Positions 44,542 to 54,400 of a DNA stretch of 64,000 bases are shown here, one piece after another. How positions within the stretch are numbered: position 1 is the first letter of the stretch; every line of letters starts with the position of its first letter. The position numbers and the translations under genes were made by a program. The notes below the pieces were generated by a model. It saw nothing but the letters and a program-made list of their open reading frames with translations, had not been told where the DNA came from and ran no database searches. Location: NCBI GenBank assembly GCA_965216695.1, contig OZ244212.1, positions 310,001 through 374,000 of the forward strand. Direction: 5' to 3'. Source of the stretch: G965216695 sp965216695. GTDB taxonomy: Bacteria; Pseudomonadota; Gammaproteobacteria; Pseudomonadales; Azotimanducaceae.

Positions 44542-45909
44542 TCAACCACCAACCACTCGCGAAGGCTCGCGCATCGTTACGAACTCTTCCGCAGCCGTAG
44601 GGTGAATGCCGATCGTGGTATCAAACTGACCTTTCGTAGCGCCCGCTTTGATTGCGACCGATATCCCCTGAATGATTTCACCGGCATCCGGGCCCACCAT
44701 ATGCGCCCCAACGACCCGGTCGTCGGTACCGCTCACCAGCAGCTTCATATAGGTCTTCTCGTTGCGGCCGGTCATCGTGTGTTTCATCGGCCGGAAGCTC
44801 GACTCGAAAACCTTCACCTCCGCGAAGCGTTCCGCGGCCTCATCTTCGGTGAATCCGACGGTACCTATGTTCGGCTGACAGAACACCGCAGTGGGAATGT
44901 TGGTGTAATCGAGCGTCCGTTCGGGACCTGGGCCGAAAAGATTGTCGGCGACACACATACCCTCGGCAATTGCGACGGGCGTCAATTGAACCCGATCGGT
45001 CACGTCACCGATTGCCAGAATGTGAGGCACGCTGGTGCGGTAGTAATCGTCGACAACCACGGCACCCGATGCATCGCAATCCACGCCCACCGCTCCGAGC
45101 CCCAGACCGGATACGTTGGGTTTGCGCCCGGTGGCGTAGAGCACCGTATCCACTTCCAGACGCTCACCGGTATTGAGCTCGAGTGAGAGGCTCTGATCCG
45201 CCTGCCGGGTTATCCGCTCCACGTCTGTTTCGAAGTGCAGGCCGATCCCCTTTTCGCGCAGTTCGTCGCGAACATGTTCCCGCACGCCCTGATCGAAGCC
45301 GCGCAGGAACAGCGACCGTCGGTACAACAGATGCGTATCAGCACCGAGGCCGTGAAAAATGCCCGCGAACTCGACGCCGATGTAGCCGCCACCCACCACC
45401 GCGACCCGTTGCGGAAAGCGCTCCAGATAAAACGCGTCGTTGGAGTCGATGGCCAGCTCAGACCCCGGAAATTCAGGAATGAACGGCCATCCGCCGGTAG
45501 CGATCAGCACATAACGGCTGGTCCAGCTCCGATCGCCGATGGCGACCCGGTGGGGCTCCACCAGTCGCGCGGTTCCTTCGTGCAGCGTAACGCCGGCGCC
45601 GTCCAGCAAGTTACGGTAGATACCGTTCAGTCGCTCGATCTCTGCACTCTTGTTGTCGCGCAGCGTCGGCCAATGAAACTGCCCCGGTGCCGTGTCCCAG
45701 CCATAGGCTCTGGCATCCTCGAAGTCTTCGGAGAAATGGGAGCCGTACACAAAGAGCTTCTTGGGAACGCAGCCGACGTTGACACACGTACCCCCCAGAT
45801 AACGGTCCTCGGCGACCGCGACGCGCGCGCCATGCGCGGCCGCAAACCGCGACGCCCGCACACCGCCCGAACCGGCGCCGATGACAAAAAGATCGTAGTC
45901 GTAGTCCAT
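44542..45909 (-). CDS. gor: Glutathione-disulfide reductase
   Basis: A 455-aa FAD flavoprotein that reduces GSSG with NADPH. The N-terminus has the FAD fold GAGSGGVRASR, the redox pair GGTCVNVGCVPKK, the NADPH fold VGGGYIGVEFAG, and at the C-terminus the catalytic His-Glu region GIHPTAAEEFVTM. The YRRSLFLRGFD segment has the Arg residues typical of NADPH preference. It is the first gene of a minus-strand row with alkaline phosphatase and the symporter. It is divergent from the TPP-enzyme gene across 126 bases. Confidence 0.93.
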   Translation of the reverse strand: MDYDYDLFVIGAGSGGVRASRFAAAHGARVAVAEDRYLGGTCVNVGCVPKKLFVYGSHFSEDFEDARAYGWDTAPGQFHWPTLRDNKSAEIERLNGIYRNLLDGAGVTLHEGTARLVEPHRVAIGDRSWTSRYVLIATGGWPFIPEFPGSELAIDSNDAFYLERFPQRVAVVGGGYIGVEFAGIFHGLGADTHLLYRRSLFLRGFDQGVREHVRDELREKGIGLHFETDVERITRQADQSLSLELNTGERLEVDTVLYATGRKPNVSGLGLGAVGVDCDASGAVVVDDYYRTSVPHILAIGDVTDRVQLTPVAIAEGMCVADNLFGPGPERTLDYTNIPTAVFCQPNIGTVGFTEDEAAERFAEVKVFESSFRPMKHTMTGRNEKTYMKLLVSGTDDRVVGAHMVGPDAGEIIQGISVAIKAGATKGQFDTTIGIHPTAAEEFVTMREPSRVVGG

Positions 45910-46035
45910 GCAAAGGTTCCCGGTCGTCGGCGCAGACTACTGGAACACCGACGCCAAAGGAACCGCCGTTGGTGCGGGCACGTGCGATTGCTATGCTGCT
46001 GACACGCCAACATCCACAACCTGGGGAGAATGACA

Positions 46036-47580
46036 ATGAACGGGGCGGATTCACTCATTGGCACACTGGTAGAAGCAGGTGTTGACGTATGCTTCACCAA
46101 TCCCGGCACCTCAGAAATGCATTTCGTAGCCGCCCTCGATCAGCAGCACGGAATGCGCGCAGTGCTCGGTTTGTTCGAGGGCGTCGTTACCGGCGCCGCC
46201 GACGGCTACGCGCGCATGACGGGCAGACCCGCCTGTACGCTGCTGCATCTGGGACCGGGACTTGCCAACGGCCTTGCGAACCTGCACAACGCTCGCCGCG
46301 CGCAGACGCCGATCGTCAACGTTGTGGGTGAACACGCGACCTATCACCGGGCATTGGACGCACCGCTGACATCGGACATCGACGGCTTTGCTGCACCGGT
46401 GTCCGGATGGATTCGGACGAGCATGACCAGCACCGATGTGGCCGCCGATGGACTCGCCGCAGTGCGGGCGTCACGCGAACCACCAGGCCAGATCGCCACA
46501 CTCATACTGCCGGCTGACACCGCGTGGAACGACGCATCCGACATCGCCCGGGGTTCCGTGGTGTCGTCCCGCGCGCCGGTGAGTGGCGATCTGGACCGGA
46601 TTGCCGAAGCGCTCGGCAACGGCCGCTCGACGGCGATACTCGTCAACGGGCAGGGAACAAGCGAAGCCGGTCTGGCACTGCTTGGAAAGATCGCTGAGAA
46701 AACGGGCGCAACGCTTTTCGCCGACACGTTCGTCGCGCGAATCAGCCGAGGCGCGGGGCGCGTTGATGTGGCACGGCTGCCGTACTTTGCCGAGCAGGCG
46801 CTGGAAGCGTTGAACCCGTTCGAACAGCTGGTACTGGTGGACACCAAAGCCCCGGTCAGCTTCTTCGCGTATCCCGGCAAAGCAAGCGAACTGACGCCGC
46901 CGGGGTGTGAGGTGCATTCGCTGAGCGCACACGGCGAAGACACCCTCGCCGGTTTGGAAGCACTGTGCGAAGCCGTCGGCGCGGCTGGCGTCGAGGCACC
47001 AGTCGCCAATCTCGCGATTCCCGAGAAGGCGCCGCAGGGCGCGCTGAGCCCCGAATCCATCGCCGCGAGCCTCGCGATGCTGATGCCGGACGACGCGATC
47101 GTAGTGAACGAGGCGGCAACGTCCGGTTTCGCCATCCCGGGGCCAACCGCAACCGCAGCGCCGCACGACTGGCTCGACCTGACCGGCGGGGCGATCGGCA
47201 TGGGCATTCCGGCCGCCACGGGAGCAGCTGTGGCCTGTCCGGACCGGCGGGTTCTGAGCTTGCAGGCCGACGGCAGCGGCATGTACACCGTGCAGGGCCT
47301 GTGGACGCAGGCACGGGAGAATCTGGATGTAACGACGGTGGTGTTCAGCAACCGTAAATACGCAATTCTGCAGGTGGAGTTCATGCGCGTGGGCGCGGTC
47401 AATCCAGGCCCCAAGGCAATGAGCATGTTCGATCTGTCCAACCCGGACCTGCAGTGGGTGTCGCTGGCCCGTGGCATGGGTGTTTCTGCGACGCAGGTCA
47501 CAACCGCTGAAGCGTTCCACGAAGCGTTAGCTGGTAGCATGGCCACACCCGGTCCAACGTTGATCGAAGCGGTGCTCTAG
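46036..47580 (+). CDS. Thiamine-diphosphate enzyme of the acetolactate synthase/decarboxylase family
   Basis: A 514-aa ThDP-dependent enzyme. The N-terminal domain has TNPGTSEM, the activating Glu in GLFEGVVTGAADGYARMTG, and LHLGPGLANGLANLHNARRA. The C-terminal ThDP/Mg motif is LQADGSGMYTVQGLWTQARENL ... NRKYAIL. Automatic tools usually call such proteins acetolactate synthase large subunit, but no small subunit is adjacent and the active-site set is nearer to benzoylformate-type decarboxylases. The exact reaction is unknown. ATG 46036 has GGGGAGA at the right distance; the earlier ATG at 46030 is too close to it. Confidence 0.8.
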   Translation: MNGADSLIGTLVEAGVDVCFTNPGTSEMHFVAALDQQHGMRAVLGLFEGVVTGAADGYARMTGRPACTLLHLGPGLANGLANLHNARRAQTPIVNVVGEHATYHRALDAPLTSDIDGFAAPVSGWIRTSMTSTDVAADGLAAVRASREPPGQIATLILPADTAWNDASDIARGSVVSSRAPVSGDLDRIAEALGNGRSTAILVNGQGTSEAGLALLGKIAEKTGATLFADTFVARISRGAGRVDVARLPYFAEQALEALNPFEQLVLVDTKAPVSFFAYPGKASELTPPGCEVHSLSAHGEDTLAGLEALCEAVGAAGVEAPVANLAIPEKAPQGALSPESIAASLAMLMPDDAIVVNEAATSGFAIPGPTATAAPHDWLDLTGGAIGMGIPAATGAAVACPDRRVLSLQADGSGMYTVQGLWTQARENLDVTTVVFSNRKYAILQVEFMRVGAVNPGPKAMSMFDLSNPDLQWVSLARGMGVSATQVTTAEAFHEALAGSMATPGPTLIEAVL

Positions 47581-47644
47581 CCGGCATCCAGCCGCAAGGC
47601 GGGCCCGCGAGCCCGTGCGTCCGGGTTGATTGGAAAGGATTACA

Positions 47645-48979
47645 ATGAAGCTGACGATGTTCGGCACCGGCTACGTAGGCCTCGTTACCGGTGCGTGCTT
47701 TGCGGAAATGGGCAATCAGGTGCTGTGTGTCGACATCGACGAAGCCAAGGTCGATGCACTGCGGCGCGGCGAGATTCCTATATTCGAGCCGGGTCTGTCC
47801 GCGATGGTCGAACGCAACCGCGAGTCCGGCTATCTGGACTTCACCACAGACATCGGCGCCGGCGTGGAACACGGCGACTTCCTGTTCATTGCGGTAGGCA
47901 CACCCATGGACGAGGACGGCTCCGCCGATCTCGCCCACGTGATCTCGGTGGCGCGTTCGATCGGCCAGCACATCGACGCTCCGAAAATCGTTGTCGACAA
48001 GTCTACCGTACCGGTAGGCACCGGCGATCGGGTGCGGGAAACCATCGCGGAGGAGTTGGCGACACGCGGCATCGATATGTCGTTTTCGGTTGTTTCCAAC
48101 CCCGAATTCCTGAAGGAAGGCGCGGCGGTCAACGACTTCATGAAACCCGACCGAATCGTGATCGGCAGCGATGACGCGCAAGCCGCACACGCGCTCGAAC
48201 AACTGTACGCACCATTCAACCGCAATCACGACAAGATCGTACATATGGATGTGCGCTCGGCCGAGCTTACGAAATACGCGGCCAACGTGATGCTGGCTAC
48301 GCGCATCAGTCTGATGAATGAACTGGCGAACATTGCGGAAAAGCTGGACGCCGACATCGAGTCCGTCCGTCGCGGGATCGGTTCCGACCCGCGCATCGGT
48401 TATCACTTCATCTATCCGGGCGCTGGCTACGGCGGATCCTGTTTTCCAAAGGACGTGAAGGCGCTGATTCACACCGCTGACGAAGCAGGCCACGACGCGT
48501 TGCTGGTGCGCAGCGTGGAATCGGTGAACGAACGGCAGAAGCACGTGCTGTTCGAAAAAGTGCACGCCCACTTCAATGGCAAGCTCAACGGGCGGACGAT
48601 TGCAGTGTGGGGCCTGGCGTTCAAACCCAACACCGACGACATGCGCGAGGCACCGAGCCTGATGCTGATCGACAAGCTGCTCGAAGCAGGTGCCAGAGTG
48701 CGTGCCTACGATCCGGCAGCGAACGGCCGCGCCGCAGACATCTACACCGGGAAAAACGACGTAGCCATCTGCAGCACGCGCAATGCGGCGCTCGAAGGCG
48801 CAGACGCGCTGGTGATCGTTACCGAATGGAACGAGTTTCGCAGCCCCGACTTCGACCAGTTGCGTTCGGCGCTGAACGAACCGGTCATCTTCGACGGGCG
48901 CAACCTGTTCGACCCGGACTACCTCTGCGACAAGGGATTCCGCTACTACGCGATCGGCCGGCACCAACGCTGCACCTGA
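47645..48979 (+). CDS. ugd: UDP-glucose 6-dehydrogenase
   Basis: A 444-aa NAD enzyme making UDP-glucuronate. The N-terminal Rossmann fold GTGYVGLVTGACFAEMG, FEPGL and VGTPMDEDGSADL are visible. The catalytic Cys lies in YPGAGYGGSCFPKD, and GLAFKPNTDDMREAPSL opens the C-terminal domain. ATG 47645 follows a strong GGAAAGGA. The product would feed the 4-epimerase at 58637. It stands between the TPP enzyme and the SOS mutagenesis cassette. Confidence 0.95.
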   Translation: MKLTMFGTGYVGLVTGACFAEMGNQVLCVDIDEAKVDALRRGEIPIFEPGLSAMVERNRESGYLDFTTDIGAGVEHGDFLFIAVGTPMDEDGSADLAHVISVARSIGQHIDAPKIVVDKSTVPVGTGDRVRETIAEELATRGIDMSFSVVSNPEFLKEGAAVNDFMKPDRIVIGSDDAQAAHALEQLYAPFNRNHDKIVHMDVRSAELTKYAANVMLATRISLMNELANIAEKLDADIESVRRGIGSDPRIGYHFIYPGAGYGGSCFPKDVKALIHTADEAGHDALLVRSVESVNERQKHVLFEKVHAHFNGKLNGRTIAVWGLAFKPNTDDMREAPSLMLIDKLLEAGARVRAYDPAANGRAADIYTGKNDVAICSTRNAALEGADALVIVTEWNEFRSPDFDQLRSALNEPVIFDGRNLFDPDYLCDKGFRYYAIGRHQRCT

Positions 48980-49040
48980 GGCCATCGTCCGCATCGAGGC
49001 AGGCAACAGAGACGGAGCTCGAGAAGCCGCAACAAAACCC

Positions 49041-49067
49041 TTGATACTGGATATTTATCCAGATAAT
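49041..49067 (+). promoter_or_regulatory. Candidate promoter of the imu operon
   Basis: TTGATA (49041-49046) is a five-of-six -35 box and GATAAT (49062-49067) a five-of-six -10 box, though the spacing is 15, shorter than the ideal 17. The first LexA-like box fills the gap between them, so LexA bound there would block RNA polymerase. The start site would be near 49074. Confidence 0.5.
49047..49062. promoter_or_regulatory. LexA box 1 (variant)
   Basis: CTGGATATTTATCCAG has the CTG-N10-CAG form of the proteobacterial SOS box, with G/C instead of T/A at the fourth and thirteenth positions. It is symmetric outside its central bases. It lies exactly 31 bases before box 2, about three helical turns. 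Confidence 0.6.
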
Positions 49068-49077
49068 CTGGCTGACC

Positions 49078-49093
49078 CTGTATAAAAAAACAG
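49078..49093. promoter_or_regulatory. LexA box 2 (consensus)
   Basis: CTGTATAAAAAAACAG matches the consensus CTGT-N8-ACAG exactly and has the AT-rich core and trailing TA of strong E. coli-type sites. It ends four bases before the imuA ATG, so it would cover the transcription start and the translation start region. Confidence 0.9.
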
Positions 49094-49097
49094 TACT

Positions 49098-50000
49098 ATG
49101 TCAGCACTTCAGTTCCTGCCTGCTCCTGCGGACAAAACAGCAAAAACAACTCCGGATAGAACTTCGGATAGAACAGCTCCTGATAAAACGGCTCCGGATA
49201 AAAAAACAGCCAAAACCGCAGCCGAGCTGCTCGAAAGCCCACACCTCTGGCGGGCTAAGGCGTTGTCACAGCAGCAGAATCCGACAGAGGAACGCATCAG
49301 CACCGGCTTTGCTGCTCTGGACGAACATCTGCCCGACCGGGGCTGGCCCGCAAGCGGCCTGTGCGAGCTGCTGCTGGAAACCGCCGGCAGCGGCGAGCTG
49401 CGTCTGCTGGCGCCGCTGCTCGAACACGCAAGCCGCGAACAGCGTTGGATTGCCTGGATCAACCCACCCTTCATCCCCTATGCACCGGCGCTGCAAAGCC
49501 TGGGAATCGACACCGACAAGATTCTGCTGATTCACCCGAAGAGCCACCAGGACGCGCTGTGGGCCATCGAACGGGTCAGCCGCTCGGGCACATGCAGCCT
49601 GGTGCTTGGCTGGTTAAACGACGACAGCCTCGCCAATACACATATACGACGTCTGCAGCTGGCCGCAAAAAACAGCGGTACCAATACGTGGCTCTTTCGC
49701 CACGACCGGACCCACAGTCAAGCCTCCATGGCCGAGCTACGTCTGCGTTTGCGCCCGACGGGGCCAGACCGCCTGCAGGTTAACGTTCTGAAGCGCCGCG
49801 GCGGCTGGCCCATAGAAGGCATCAACCTGCAGCTGCCGCACCTTGCACAGATCCGCTCGCAGCAGGAGCTCCAACAGCAACTCCTGCTGTGGAAGCAGTG
49901 GCGCGCCGATCCGGCATCCCGCTCCGCCAGCCTGCCATCGTTCGTGGTTTTGCCCGCTGCAGATTCTGCAGCCGCCGTCCAGACGCACCCCGTTCACTGA
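49098..50000 (+). CDS. imuA: SOS mutagenesis accessory protein ImuA
   Basis: A 300-aa RecA/SulA-like protein of the ImuA-ImuB-DnaE2 translesion synthesis system. The conserved core begins near residue 40 with SPHLWRAKAL, then ISTGFAALDEHLPDRGWPASGLCELL, LAPLLEHASREQRWIAWINPPFIPYAPAL and TWLFRH. The first 40 residues are low-complexity repeats (PDRTSDRTAPDKTAPDKK), coded by tandem DNA repeats, and are not typical. ATG 49098 has no clear Shine-Dalgarno. The imuB ATG follows the stop by one base. Confidence 0.9.
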   Translation: MSALQFLPAPADKTAKTTPDRTSDRTAPDKTAPDKKTAKTAAELLESPHLWRAKALSQQQNPTEERISTGFAALDEHLPDRGWPASGLCELLLETAGSGELRLLAPLLEHASREQRWIAWINPPFIPYAPALQSLGIDTDKILLIHPKSHQDALWAIERVSRSGTCSLVLGWLNDDSLANTHIRRLQLAAKNSGTNTWLFRHDRTHSQASMAELRLRLRPTGPDRLQVNVLKRRGGWPIEGINLQLPHLAQIRSQQELQQQLLLWKQWRADPASRSASLPSFVVLPAADSAAAVQTHPVH

Positions 50001-50001
50001 C

Positions 50002-51468
50002 ATGCGCTGGCTGGCGCTGCATCTGCCGATGCTCGGTCTGGAGATATTCTCCGCCGATTCGCCCGGTGCGCAGGTGCTGATCGACAAAGGCCGGGTCGTT
50101 CTGCTCAACACAGCGGCAACCGATGCGGGCATCGTTGCGGGCAGCAGTCTCGCCACCGCATACAGCATTGCTCCATCGCTGCGGCACTTCGAGCAGGATT
50201 CACTCCGGGAACAACAACGGCTTGCGTTCGTCGCCGAAACCAGTACCCGTTTCAGCAACCGCGTTACAGTGCAGGCACCCGGCAGCATCGTACTGGAAAC
50301 GGGCGCGAGCCTGCGTTTGTTTCAATGCGAGACGCGTCTGATTCGGTCCGCCCGGGAGCTGTGCGACGAACTCGGTCATCAAGTGCACACCGGCAGCGGT
50401 GCGACACCGCTCGCGGCGCTGGCACACGCCAGGCACCGTGCCTCACGCAGGCTCGGGAAGGCCGCGGCCTTCCCGGATATGGCGTCGGATATAGCGCCGG
50501 ATCTGGCGGCAATACCCCTTAGTTGTTGCGAACTGACGCCAGCACAACGCGAGCAATTCGACAGTATGGGCATCGACAGACTCGGACAACTGCTTGCACT
50601 GCCCCACGACGAACTCGGCATTCGTTTCGGTTCCGAACTGCTCGACTACCTGCAGCGTCTGACCGGGCAGAAAGACGATCCCCGCAACTATGTAACCCCC
50701 AAGGACCGATTCCTCGGGTCTTTGAATCTGCTCGAACCCGTCACCAGCAAACAGGCGCTGGCGTTTCCTATGCGGCGGCTGCTGGCGGATCTGCAGCACT
50801 GGCTGGTTTCCCGGCAGCTCGCAGCCGAAACCCTTACCTGGCATTTCGCAAACCGTACCCACGCGGGCCACCGCTGCACTATTCGGCTGGCACGGCCGCA
50901 GCAGAACGCCAGAAATCTGCTGGGCCTCAGCCAGCTGAAACTGGACGACGTGGAGCTGCCGGAAGACATTCTGGACATCGAGCTTGCCGTAGCGCAGCCG
51001 GTGCCATTGAAAGCGGCCAGCAACGATTTCTTTCTCTCGCACGCACACACCGCCGCCGATCCGAGCGAACTGTTGGACCAACTGCGCGCGCGCCTCGGCG
51101 AATCCGCCTGCTGCGGAATCACCCCGCACAACCGTCACGCGCCCGAGCAGGCCTGGCGGGCAACCCGCGCGCGACTGAACGCCAGGCAAACCCAACCCGT
51201 GATGCCGCCTTCACGCAACCGACCAATGTGGTTGCTGCCGGCACCGTGCCCGGTTGAACGCAACCAGTTCCAACTGCTGCGTGGTCCCGAGCGACTCGGT
51301 TCCCACTGGTGGCAGAACCCGGCACCCGAAGGTTCCGCCGAATGCCTGGCAAACGCCCCCTGCAGCCACGCGCGCGACTACTACGTAGCGATGCACCAGC
51401 GCGGCGCCCAATGCTGGATTTTTCAGAATCACGAGCAACGCTGGTTTCTGCATGGCTACTTCGGCTGA
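50002..51468 (+). CDS. imuB: ImuB, Y-family polymerase-like mutasome protein
   Basis: A 488-aa protein related to Y-family DNA polymerases but expected to lack polymerase activity; it links DnaE2 to the beta clamp. It begins MRWLALHLPMLGLEIF, as ImuB proteins do, and has LDQLRARLG and HAPEQAWRA-type segments in the C-terminal half. The palm retains the fold but not an obvious complete acidic triad. The longer frame starting at 49843 is out-of-frame imuA sequence. The dnaE2 start lies at its stop. Confidence 0.9.
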   Translation: MRWLALHLPMLGLEIFSADSPGAQVLIDKGRVVLLNTAATDAGIVAGSSLATAYSIAPSLRHFEQDSLREQQRLAFVAETSTRFSNRVTVQAPGSIVLETGASLRLFQCETRLIRSARELCDELGHQVHTGSGATPLAALAHARHRASRRLGKAAAFPDMASDIAPDLAAIPLSCCELTPAQREQFDSMGIDRLGQLLALPHDELGIRFGSELLDYLQRLTGQKDDPRNYVTPKDRFLGSLNLLEPVTSKQALAFPMRRLLADLQHWLVSRQLAAETLTWHFANRTHAGHRCTIRLARPQQNARNLLGLSQLKLDDVELPEDILDIELAVAQPVPLKAASNDFFLSHAHTAADPSELLDQLRARLGESACCGITPHNRHAPEQAWRATRARLNARQTQPVMPPSRNRPMWLLPAPCPVERNQFQLLRGPERLGSHWWQNPAPEGSAECLANAPCSHARDYYVAMHQRGAQCWIFQNHEQRWFLHGYFG

Positions 51469-54400
51469 CATGCGCGCAATCCCTGCCCGGCCTGCTGCAG
51501 CCCAGCCCGGATTTGCGGAACTGCATTGCGTCAGCAACTACAGTTTTCTGCACGGCGCATCACACCCCGAGGAACTGGTGGCCCGTGCCGCGGAGCTGGG
51601 CTATCAGGCAATCGCGATCACCGACGAATGCTCGTTTGCCGGACTGGTCAAAGCACACGTAGCCGCCAGGGAGTGCGGCCTGCAGCTGATCGTGGGCAGC
51701 GAACTGCGCATTCACTTCAACGATTCCACCGCATCTCAACTGCGCCTGATACTCCTCACCCCAACCCGCAGCGCCTACGGCCAACTGTCTGCGCTGATCA
51801 CCAAAGCGCGCCGCCGCTGCGAAAAAGGCAGCTATCGGTTGGAAACGGACGACCTCAAATGGGCCATCGACGAATGCCTGGCCATCTGGCTGCCGCAAGC
51901 CGGAGAGAACATAGAAACCCTCGTTCAACAGGGCACGCTGCTCGCCGAGCGTTTCCCGAAACTGTGGATCGGCCTGGAACTTCTGCGCGAGCATAACGAC
52001 CTGGACAAAACGGCCGTGGCAATCGCGCTGTCCATCCGCCTGCACCTGCCGGTTGTTGCCTGCAACGATGTTCACATGCACCGTCCGGAGAGGCAGGCCC
52101 TGCAGGATGTGTTAACCGCCATTCGAACCGGAAACACTGTAAGTGAGCAGGGTCACGCGGCGTTCCCGAATGCCGAACGACACCTGCGTAGCATTGACGA
52201 ACTGCTGACGCTGTACCCGGTGGAGATGCTGCAGGAATCGGTTGCCATCGCAAAGCAGTGCTGCTTTTCCATGGACGAGTTGCGCTACGAATACCCTCGC
52301 GAGCTGGTGCCCCCCCACCTCACACCCAGTGCGTATCTGCGCGAACTCACCTTCAACGGGGCGCGTGAACGATGGCCCGACGGCATACCGCCAGAGACGC
52401 GTGCTTTGATCGAAAAAGAACTGCAACTGATCGCCGAACTGCGCTACGAGTACTACTTTCTGACAGTTCAGGACATCGTCCAGTTTGCCCGCAGTCAGAA
52501 CATTCTGTGCCAGGGCCGCGGCTCCGCTGCCAATTCGGCCGTCTGCTACTGCCTGCACATTACCGAGGTAGACCCTTCGCGCATGCATCTGCTGTTCGAG
52601 CGGTTCGTGTCGAAGGAACGCAACGAACCGCCGGACATCGATGTGGATTTCGAGCACGAGCGCCGCGAAGAAGTCATTCAGTACATTTACAAACGCTACA
52701 GCCGCGAGCGGGCCGCACTGGCCGCCACACTGATCACATACCGGCCCAAAAGCGCAGTGCGCGATGTGGGCAAGGCGCTGGGCCTGGACATCGGACTCAT
52801 CGATCTGCTCGCTAAATCACTGGCCTGGTGGGACCGGCCGGAAGAACTGCGTAAACGTTTCGAAGAAGCCAATTTGAACCCGGATGGTCATACCGCCCGG
52901 CAGTTTCTGTTCCTGGCACGCGAAATCATCGGCTTCCCCCGACATCTTTCACAGCACGTGGGCGGATTTGTGATTTCCGAAGGCCCGATTGCACAACTGG
53001 TGCCGATCGAGAACGCCGCCATGGAAGAGCGTACGGTCATTCAGTGGGACAAAGACGATCTGGAAGCCCTGGGCCTGCTGAAAATCGACGTGCTGGGACT
53101 CGGCATGCTGACGGCAATACACAAAGCGCTCGACGCTCTGAACGATCAGCGAGGTAAGAGGCTCACCATCAACGACATTCCGGCCGAAGATCCACAAACC
53201 TACGAAATGCTGCAGCAAGGTGACAGCATCGGCGTGTTCCAGGTGGAATCCCGGGCGCAGATGGCCATGTTGCCGAGGCTGCGTCCGCAACACTTCTACG
53301 ACCTGGTGATTGAGGTTGCGATCGTTCGTCCGGGGCCGATCCAGGGCGACATGGTGCACCCTTACCTGCGCCGTCGGCAGGGACTCGAACCCGTGCACTA
53401 TTCCAACGACGCGGTAAGGCGCGTGCTGGAACGAACACTCGGTATTCCAATCTTCCAGGAACAGGTGATCGAACTGGCCATGGTCGCCGCCGGTTTCAGC
53501 GCCGGGGAAGCAGACCAGTTGCGGCGTGCAATGGCGGCCTGGCGCCGGCGCGGAGGACTCGAGCATTTCGAGAAAAAACTGATCGACGGCATGCTCGCCC
53601 GCGGACATACGCAGGAATTTGCCGAACGGGTGTTCAAGCAGATTCAGGGCTTCGGCGAATACGGCTTTCCCGAATCCCATGCCGCAAGCTTTGCGCTGCT
53701 GGTCTATGTGTCCGCCTGGCTGAAAAGACACGAGCCCGCCGCCTTCTATTGCGGTCTGCTGAACAGCCTGCCAATGGGCTTCTATTCGCCATCGCAGTTG
53801 ATTCAGGATGCCAAGCGACACGGCATCCGCGTACTGCCGGTGGACGTACAACGCAGTGACTGGTCGCATCGGCTGGAACCCGTACCCGCGCAGCACGACG
53901 AAGCCGAAACGGACCCGGAGCGTTCGAACACGCACACCGCACTGCGTCTTGGCCTGCGCATGATAAAAGGGCTGCGGGAAGAACACGGCGATGCCATTGC
54001 GGATGCGCGCCCCTTTGCGGATGCCGAGGACCTGCAGCGACGCAGCGGAATCAACAATCAGACATTGCGCTTTCTGGCGCGCGCCGGCGCGTTGGAATCC
54101 ATTGCCGGACACCGGCATCAGGCACACTGGGAAGTGGCAGCCATTCACCAACCCTTCCCCCTACAGAAAACCCAGCAGAAAGCCCAGCAGAAAACGCAGC
54201 AAACAACCACAACCGCCGAGAGCGATGCCCAAAAGGATACCGAGGCCCAGCGCTGCCTTCTGCCTTCACCCACCATGCCTCAGAACATGCTGAACGACTA
54301 CCGCTACCTGGGACTGTCACTTGGCCCTCATCCCCTGGCCCTGCTGCGCAAAAGAATGTCGCTCAACACTCAAACGGCAGCAACCCTGGAGCGCTTTCGC

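Noticed and set aside
46036..47580. Anabolic acetolactate synthase (ilvB/ilvG)
   Set aside because: No small regulatory subunit is adjacent and the length and active-site segments fit a broader ThDP decarboxylase-like group; the reaction is left open.
47498..49006. Minus-strand open frame of 502 codons opposite ugd
   Set aside because: Shadow of a well-supported UDP-glucose dehydrogenase; no domain seen.
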